NCBI RefSeq assembly: GCF_024172125.1
Contig: NZ_JAMZEA010000010.1
Location: forward strand, 186,001-250,000
From: Actinomadura rupiterrae
GTDB taxonomy: Bacteria; Actinomycetota; Actinomycetes; Streptosporangiales; Streptosporangiaceae
Direction of reading: 5' to 3'
Length of the DNA: 64,000 bases
The notes under the pieces were generated by a model, which saw only the letters and a program-made list of their open reading frames with translations, had not been told where the DNA came from and did not search any database. A program made the position numbers and the translations under genes. Shown here one piece after another: positions 60,301 to 64,000 of this stretch (within the stretch, counting starts at the first letter, position 1; each line of letters opens with the position of its first letter).

Positions 60301-63000
60301 GCGAGCGGCCATGCTTCCGGCCGTCAGCCGGTACTGCGCGGGGTCCGGCGGCGCGTCCGCGGGGAGGCGGCGCAGGCCGGTGGCCCCGTCGGCGAACACG
60401 CCGTCGATACCGCGCAGGGCCGCCTCGCCGGTCAGCGAGAGCGGCGCGCTCTGCGCGGGGTCGGCGTTGTCCAGCCGCAGCTCGCCGGGGTAGCCGTCCA
60501 GGGCGAAGGCGGCGCGGACGGGCCAGGCGCGCGTGGACGCCAGGAAGCGCAGCACGGTCTGGCCGTCCTGCCGGGCGAAGGCGGCCACGTTGTCGGCGGC
60601 GGCGAGGTCGGCGCGCTCGGCGAGCCGCCGCCAGTGCGCGGCGTAGTCCGCGCGCGTCAGCGGACGCGGCGGCTCCGGCCGCGCGGTGTCGGGAAGCGGC
60701 GAGCTCTCGCGCGGGTCGGTGGGGATCCGCGGCGGCTGGGCCAGCGCCTGGACCTCGTCGGTGTAGGGCAGGTCGTGGCGGTACTGGACGGCCAGCCCGA
60801 GCGCCGGGTCGCTCTGCGGCGGGTCGCCGTCGGCGCGCGGGTCGAGCACCAGCCCGGGCAGCGAGAGCGCCACCAGCGGCAGGTCGTACAGCTTGTCCGC
60901 GTCGCCGCCGAGCCATTCGCGGGCGGGCGCGGAGGCACCGCCGTAGCGCGGCCAGCCGGCGGCGCCGTCGGCGGTGAAGCGCCAGGCGCCCGGCAGGTCC
61001 AGGCCGTCCTGGCGGGTCACCGGCAGCTCGAACGGGACGAGCTGGCGCCCGGCGATCGGCACGTTCGGCGGCGTGATGCTCTGCGTGAGCGCGAGCGCCT
61101 GCACCATCGGCAGCGTCGGGTGGCGGCGCCAGACCAGCGGCAGCGCCGCGCCGAGGGTGCCCGGCGCCAGGACGCCGGCGTTCACCAGCGCGCGCAGCAG
61201 GACCGGGTCGACGCCGTACTGGAAGGCCCAGGCGCCGAGGCCGGCCGAAGGCGCGGGCGTGGACCGCCAGGCGAAGCCGATCGCGTCGAAGGCGAACCGG
61301 ACGAGCGGCGCGAACAGCTCGCGCCCGGTAACGGTGTGCAGCGGGACGGACGCGAGGGCGCCGATCCAGTCGTCCAGGTCGGGCAGGGCGTCGGCGGCGG
61401 TGGGGGCCTGGGTGCTCAGCCAGAACAGGCCGTTGACCGTGACCTCCGGCGCGTCCAGGGTCAGGTCGGCCGACTGGAGCCGGAACTCGGTCCCGGCCGG
61501 GGCGAGCACCCACGTGCCGGTCATGTGCTGGGCCGCGGCGAGGGTGAGGTTCCAGGGCTGCTCGCCGGACGCCTGGCCGAGCCCGGACGAGTTGTCGTTG
61601 CCGTAGCTGACGGCGCCGCGCAGCAGGTTGTCCGGCGCCGGGACGGGCGCGGCCTGGGCGACGCCCGCATCGAGGTAGATCTGCTCGGACAGGTTCGGGA
61701 GCGGGAGCTGCGCCCAGCCGTCGTCCAGCGGCGTGAACCCCCACAGCACCGGCGGTGACACGGGCGCGGCGGTGGCGCCCGCCGCGGGCCGGGTCCAGGA
61801 CGGCTCGGGCACCTCCAGAGTGGCGCGGAGCCTGCGCGCGGCCTCGTTGGGGTCGAAGGCGAGCGTGGTCGCGGCGAGGGTGACCCGCTCGCCGAAGCCG
61901 GAGGCGTCGCGCGCGGCGTGGTAGGTGAGCGTGCTGGGCGTCCCGGCGGGTGCGGCGCCGGCCGCCAGGTCCACCCGCAGGTTCGTGCCGTCGAGGGTCA
62001 CCCGCGCGCTCGCCGGGGTGATGCGCGCGAGGGTGTCGGGCTGGACGGCCGGGTCGTAGGGCTGCCGGTCGCTCAGCAGCAGGCTGAACGCCTCGCCCGG
62101 GAAGCCGACCGGACGCGTGCCGGGCTGCTCCTGCCACGGCGCGATCTCCCAGAACAGGCGCGGGACGGTGAGCGGGTCGGCGGGCTCCAGGGTGGCCCAC
62201 TGCGGCGCGGGCACCGGCTGGACCAGGCCGTTCAGCGGGTCGTTCGGGTTGAGGTAGCGGTTCAGGCGCCGCCAGGACGCGAGCAGCGCCGCCCGCTCGG
62301 CGTCGGTCAGCCGCTCGGACTCGACCGTCATCCGGAACCCGCGCACCGCCGTCCCCGGCGTCGGGGCAGGGTCGGGGACGACCCGGGCGAGCTGGAACAC
62401 GGCGCTCACCGGCGCGCTGTCCCAGAGCAGCCGGACCTGCCCGAACGCCGACACGCCCCCGGAGTGGACGGTCAGGGCGCCGAGCAGGTGGGCCGCGCCG
62501 GTGCGCTGCCCGATCGGGACCTGGGTGAGTCCGAGCGCGGTGTAAAGCCGCTGGACGGCGCTCGCCTGCGGGGTCATCGCGTCGAGGACGATCTCGCCGC
62601 CGAGGCAGGTGAGGACCGGCAGGTTGCCGACGATGTTCTTCGGCCAGCCGTCTGCGGGCGCCTCCAGGAGCAGCAGGCTGGCGGTCCCGGCGTTGATCGC
62701 GGCGCGGATCGCCTGGGGCGGCAGGTGGCCGTCGGGCTTGGTGCCGCTGCGCGTCCACACGTACTGCGGCGTGCTGCCGTTGGTCGGGCTGATGGTGACG
62801 CTGGTGACGTAGACCAGCGCCAGCAGCGAGCCCGGCAGCAGCACGTTGTTGTCGCCGACCGCCTGGCGCGGCGTCGTGTCGACGTAAAGAGTGCGGAACG
62901 CGAAGTTCGTGGCCGGGTCGGCCAGCCGGATCACCTCGGCCTCGGCCGTCCAGAAGGGGCCCGCGATTCTCAACTTCGGCAGGTCGGGAAGTTTCGCCAT
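54328..63000 (-). CDS. Giant 2890-aa protein with central LamG domain, no signal peptide
   Basis: One uninterrupted reading frame of 8.7 kb starting at ATG 63000 (MAKLPDLPKLRIAGPFWTAE) with AGGAGGAG upstream. A LamG/concanavalin-like domain occupies about residues 1210-1430 (LQALYRFDEGGGATVHDSSG, ISVEAWVKPVTG, TRIYLNGQLKAEH, TYRMVALYNRALSADEVTARF). Long beta-rich, proline-rich, weakly repetitive segments lie either side; there are few cysteines and no transmembrane helix. Around 2280 a (GTA)n-type stretch is encoded by four 9-bp repeats. The family and function are unknown. The upstream gene is another large protein, probably co-transcribed. A LamG module is shared with the particle wedge protein, but a functional link is unproven. 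Confidence 0.85.
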   Translation of the reverse strand: MAKLPDLPKLRIAGPFWTAEAEVIRLADPATNFAFRTLYVDTTPRQAVGDNNVLLPGSLLALVYVTSVTISPTNGSTPQYVWTRSGTKPDGHLPPQAIRAAINAGTASLLLLEAPADGWPKNIVGNLPVLTCLGGEIVLDAMTPQASAVQRLYTALGLTQVPIGQRTGAAHLLGALTVHSGGVSAFGQVRLLWDSAPVSAVFQLARVVPDPAPTPGTAVRGFRMTVESERLTDAERAALLASWRRLNRYLNPNDPLNGLVQPVPAPQWATLEPADPLTVPRLFWEIAPWQEQPGTRPVGFPGEAFSLLLSDRQPYDPAVQPDTLARITPASARVTLDGTNLRVDLAAGAAPAGTPSTLTYHAARDASGFGERVTLAATTLAFDPNEAARRLRATLEVPEPSWTRPAAGATAAPVSPPVLWGFTPLDDGWAQLPLPNLSEQIYLDAGVAQAAPVPAPDNLLRGAVSYGNDNSSGLGQASGEQPWNLTLAAAQHMTGTWVLAPAGTEFRLQSADLTLDAPEVTVNGLFWLSTQAPTAADALPDLDDWIGALASVPLHTVTGRELFAPLVRFAFDAIGFAWRSTPAPSAGLGAWAFQYGVDPVLLRALVNAGVLAPGTLGAALPLVWRRHPTLPMVQALALTQSITPPNVPIAGRQLVPFELPVTRQDGLDLPGAWRFTADGAAGWPRYGGASAPAREWLGGDADKLYDLPLVALSLPGLVLDPRADGDPPQSDPALGLAVQYRHDLPYTDEVQALAQPPRIPTDPRESSPLPDTARPEPPRPLTRADYAAHWRRLAERADLAAADNVAAFARQDGQTVLRFLASTRAWPVRAAFALDGYPGELRLDNADPAQSAPLSLTGEAALRGIDGVFADGATGLRRLPADAPPDPAQYRLTAGSMAARAVSAAGAAGTAGFGDQRGLVRGASVPATNLIRTPLSHPTAGDVQLATTRVPLTLGHGTAESWQLWFRDLPAQGAAFTKASARSPKAVELDLDSNDPEARSSDYEHRTGYEWRLRPATDDPDAPAPGLDLFGLRFFPLVLDRVAFAGDGVTAVEVIGRLQLPVAGSGGEQTELSNCVRLTFTSGGAGAGTALSLSAVGLDGPVLEWPLAVSAGEAGDAPRLRIGAIALAAGGAGLTVDQVRLSFHLFQVEWVVGLPAISFPNPATPPFTLPGASASDPVVPQRVALGLDMAGGKHTLKLTLAVRVGRPPTGLQALYRFDEGGGATVHDSSGIGAPLHLTAASTQGMSWGTGGLTLTKATLIRSGGPAAKLNAAVKASNEISVEAWVKPVTGLLTNGQFDILTVSSDDAHRNVALQQRKGLLDSSSLDAWLRTSGTDDTGSPDLATPAGSLGAALMHLAFTRSADGVTRIYLNGQLKAEHTVGGSLANWNDRFEFALGDEITGGHAWLGTYRMVALYNRALSADEVTARFAAGPASTPATTRGQALSAALTFNLMATGSGAAGAFTLDSANLFDDLTLAVTLPDGSPAALAGDTTLQFGWNGYSAPQPDGLQFLPGMRLADATTPGLSGRAAPGFATVTFRATARPDDVPQLPLTGAFVEALLVTHWGRSLQDPVPNRTADAAQLYGSSAGDLVVGYTSRLDGADWQERFLLNGMLTATDLVSWPQQLSYDASNARITLPAARTAGPPALTHLRHTVRVLLNQHELPAATLTGADGPLLFTFAQGQSWQPLALVEHQLVEVTPAADGSGGTLGRETRWTAVQEVRLLTPQRAAQYLRGLAGLETTDPVTGLSPLGSVSGGYLGAGLASLLADPGAALDSLPRDMLLIEASGHHLVGLVPTPDSAATTLQYLPTGSQGALLSSPADYAPSDPSDPRWLLLTMPFLGRLQDTSRDLAQPPAGQQPSPLQTDPLLVISRLRASAPSTALPTLALALCGWADSAPLPVTFASLDTAVGRSFARLDPTALEESWFRAQNPPAEPQGDLLQSVLAALPETPARLSRPAALRQAFDPRRPFYPPRTSGLPELPEPSPYADPVWREGELLLTQSVSTLATTNKPPYGWTLAAALIAGSGLLGQPAGEGPRRYPSATLIPAPLSLDGDANPRPLNLVVSPYLGLQWRPAPVVPATGPSPLAPRLLLAELLCLAPGTSRLQPVASRMWSVQPGNPDLADESHLRAQAQGWAAQTQRLLAPESPIAVLRYRTISDNTRPDNLGEAALTTGYAFALVRVPSASPLARRLFGIRPELGALRYREGQCNIAALPAGPRDFELAPPQTVGVQPLYLTQRPVRTDLPDWPWGLGALRVSVHYTKDEQGVIGASAPDTAGTAGTAGTAGTTLWWQTVQQSVQFRSALHTDRPAGGLPRRFRAPAVSSLLPVPPDPPLPALTAPLFDQPPLAQPDGTALGRWQPVLPGALRYLVTGTRPGVFVTLRNQLLRQSGVVLTGEHVRPRGLGMISGGLPVQHRAPRPVPLPANLDGRQTVALRTWASHFAPDQLALVTPSPADEAFRAGFDDPPENPTYRQTPQRLRMQLAATERYTLDVSWDGVLTFVYRIDGSIPLAGGQKPETPVSGILDWVLALELVAAGQVTALQNVTTPTLVLTPALRARLAAVGVALPNTDTIDTAKFSICQFALPGDASTRAARARQLIAALPPGASVLARAKAQFAPHQPGAEPYHDGYSHELRFPLRVADPNAPFLPLVPRYVHFEDPEYNRRLASPSAHASVSVQFPGSGGTSPQRAVTLSAERRECNPDSALALRFDWDEPPPGTPQVTLALQKIDLDQTPRDLTNPSPLGPLVPGRLYQLSLAALQKANGPFTPGERLRLVLHVDSGPVKPAVVQLDIAIVEAPVIPATEAAYALLRKQTSGDRGSVECVRFAWAPEAQRVELVNPADLRTEVVRRRAVFHLTDSTRPTRAPAYTVQKLTPGGSTHIPPTT
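56131..56166. repeat. Four 9-bp tandem repeats inside the giant gene
   Basis: GCCCGCGGT is repeated four times in phase, encoding alternating Gly-Thr-Ala on the minus strand. It is a coding microsatellite-like run that keeps the frame. Confidence 0.85.
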
Positions 63001-63055
63001 CTGCTCCTCCTAGTCCGCTCGTGGCCGTCAGGGTCGGGGGCCGCAGGGCCCGGGT

Positions 63056-63086
63056 CGTCACAGGTCGGTGCCGTCACAGGTCGGTG
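63056..63086. repeat. Direct repeat around the stop codon of the upstream giant gene
   Basis: CGTCACAGGTCGGTG occurs at 63056-63070 and 63072-63086; the second copy contains the stop codon (63074-63076) of the leftward gene, so the first copy is an outward duplicate of the gene end. Confidence 0.85.
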
Positions 63087-64000
63087 GGGACGATCGGTCG
63101 CGGGTCGCTCGGCGCGGCGCTGCCGCGGCGGGCGCGGACCACCAGGGACCGCCCGCTCATGCCGCTGCCCTGGCTGGTGCGGTGCAGCCGCCGCAGCGCG
63201 AGCTGGTCGGGCGCTCCGGGGTAGGCCGCCGCCAGCGCGGCCGGGTCGTCGGCGCGCATCATGCCGTGGTAGCGCATGAGGACGGCGCCGAGCAGCAGCT
63301 TGGCGGCCAGGACGCCGCTCAGCGCCGACTGGAGCGGACGCACCGGCACGGCGAACGTGACCGTGACCGAGGGCGGCGGCGGGGTGCCGGTACTGGCGGC
63401 CTGGACGGCGGTGATGAGCTTCTCGACGGCGTCGGCGAACTCGGGGAACCGCGCCCAGCGGCGCAGCGCGGCCCTGTCGTCGTCGCTCATCGGGCCCGTC
63501 CAGGTGATGCCGGTGTACTGCGTGCCGGGCGCGTTGCGCGCGAGGGCCACCTTGTTCTGGAGCTCGTCCGGGATCTGCTCGGGCCCGGCGGGGATGTCGA
63601 CGCGGGTGACGGCGTCCGGGGCGGCGCCCGCGGCCTGGGTGATGATCTGCGCGATCGCGCCCGTGAACGCGCTGTCGCCCGGGAGGCCCCGGAGGGCCGC
63701 GGCGGCCGCGTCGGAGGGGCCCTGCCAGACCAGGTTCAGGGACGGCGCGGGCAGGAAGTCGATGACCGCCTGGAGCCGGTCGGGCAGGTTCGCGGCGGCG
63801 GCGCTCACCGGTTCGGTGGAGTACCAGCCGTCGAACATCTCGCGGACCTTCGCCGCGTCCGGCTCGTGCATCAGCCTGACCAGGACGTCGCGGTCGGTCC
63901 TGGTCATCACCCCGGCGAACAGCAGGCGCCCCTGCGCGTCGATGGAGACCCGGTTGCGGGTGTCGAGCGGCAGGCCCGAGGTGTCGTAGGCGCTGCCGAG
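63074..64000 (-). CDS. C-terminal part of another large protein (5' end outside window)
   Basis: An open frame that continues without stop to the right edge, so the 308 residues seen are only the C-terminal part. It begins in the window with YDTSGLPLDTRNRVSIDAQGRLLFAGVMT, then DRDVLVRLMHEPDAAKVREMFDGWY. It has no LamG or catalytic motif that I recognise, and it ends in a basic Ser/Arg-rich tail (SGRSLVVRARRGSAAP). It lies 73 bp upstream of the 2890-aa gene, same strand. The segment may be a terminal domain of a multidomain structural or effector protein. Confidence 0.7.
   Translation of the reverse strand, partial: LGSAYDTSGLPLDTRNRVSIDAQGRLLFAGVMTRTDRDVLVRLMHEPDAAKVREMFDGWYSTEPVSAAAANLPDRLQAVIDFLPAPSLNLVWQGPSDAAAAALRGLPGDSAFTGAIAQIITQAAGAAPDAVTRVDIPAGPEQIPDELQNKVALARNAPGTQYTGITWTGPMSDDDRAALRRWARFPEFADAVEKLITAVQAASTGTPPPPSVTVTFAVPVRPLQSALSGVLAAKLLLGAVLMRYHGMMRADDPAALAAAYPGAPDQLALRRLHRTSQGSGMSGRSLVVRARRGSAAPSDPRPIVPTDL

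Noticed and set aside
57194..63061. Second long minus-strand frame within the giant gene
   Set aside because: Arg/Pro/Ala-rich translation typical of a shifted frame; the 2890-aa frame has a LamG domain and a good ribosome-binding site.
1..64000. tRNA or rRNA genes
   Set aside because: No cloverleaf with a GTTCGA-type T-loop or rRNA core sequence was found by reading; a tRNAscan run could still show otherwise.

Overview
The window is a very GC-rich chromosomal segment with GTG starts, many 4-base ATGA/GTGA overlaps between consecutive genes, and families typical of Actinomycetota (DUF3099, DUF6069, BldC-free LacI sugar operons, family 2B encapsulin, Imm21). A Streptosporangiales/Actinomadura-like host is my guess; the genus is inference only.

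Left flank (1-12.0 kb): the 5' part of fdhD, a TRIC-type channel, a DUF3099 membrane protein, then a small catabolic operon (Gfo/Idh/MocA oxidoreductase, DUF993 aldolase-like protein, TIM-barrel isomerase) with a perfect LacI operator in front and a LacI regulator facing it from the other side. Next come a PrsW-type membrane protease operon with two small accessory proteins, a two-gene crcB fluoride-exporter operon with a structured leader, and a DUF6069-MFS pair.

Core (12.0-30.8 kb): a compact, mostly leftward gene cluster encoding a contractile phage-tail-like particle. In transcription order: Ig-like protein, unknown 275-aa protein, sheath, tube, a small protein, two baseplate/hub accessory proteins, VgrG-like hub, PAAR-like tip, gp25-like and gpJ-like wedge proteins, a LamG-bearing gpI-like protein, a 208-aa beta-rich protein, a second small protein, a 1016-aa candidate cargo or tape-measure protein, and a TPR protein with the C-terminal module of actinobacterial regulators. 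No AAA+ ATPase, no capsid, portal or terminase is present. A CHAP-domain peptidoglycan hydrolase is divergently transcribed from the head of this operon, and the shared control region is a remarkable inverted array of GGAAC elements. I regard this as the most interesting system in the window.

Middle right (31-45.2 kb): ordinary accessory metabolism and regulation: quinone-type oxidoreductase, PadR plus ABC exporter, GlxA-type regulator plus isochorismatase, XRE-cupin regulator divergent from an MBL hydrolase over a 14-bp inverted repeat, ArsR-like regulator with a small membrane protein, MMPL transporter, and a TetR-VC0807-FAD monooxygenase operon with a double palindromic operator over the tetR start.

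Right part (45.2-64 kb): a family 2B encapsulin shell gene divergent from its likely cargo, a polyprenyl synthase; a HEAT-like protein; an aldo/keto reductase behind a MerR-type promoter; a MalY/PatB lyase; a secreted cyclophilin coupled to an Imm21 immunity protein; a LuxR regulator; a 5'-truncated MarR gene; a DUF6790 protein; and two leftward genes for giant non-secreted proteins (2890 aa with a LamG domain, and a second one running off the right edge).
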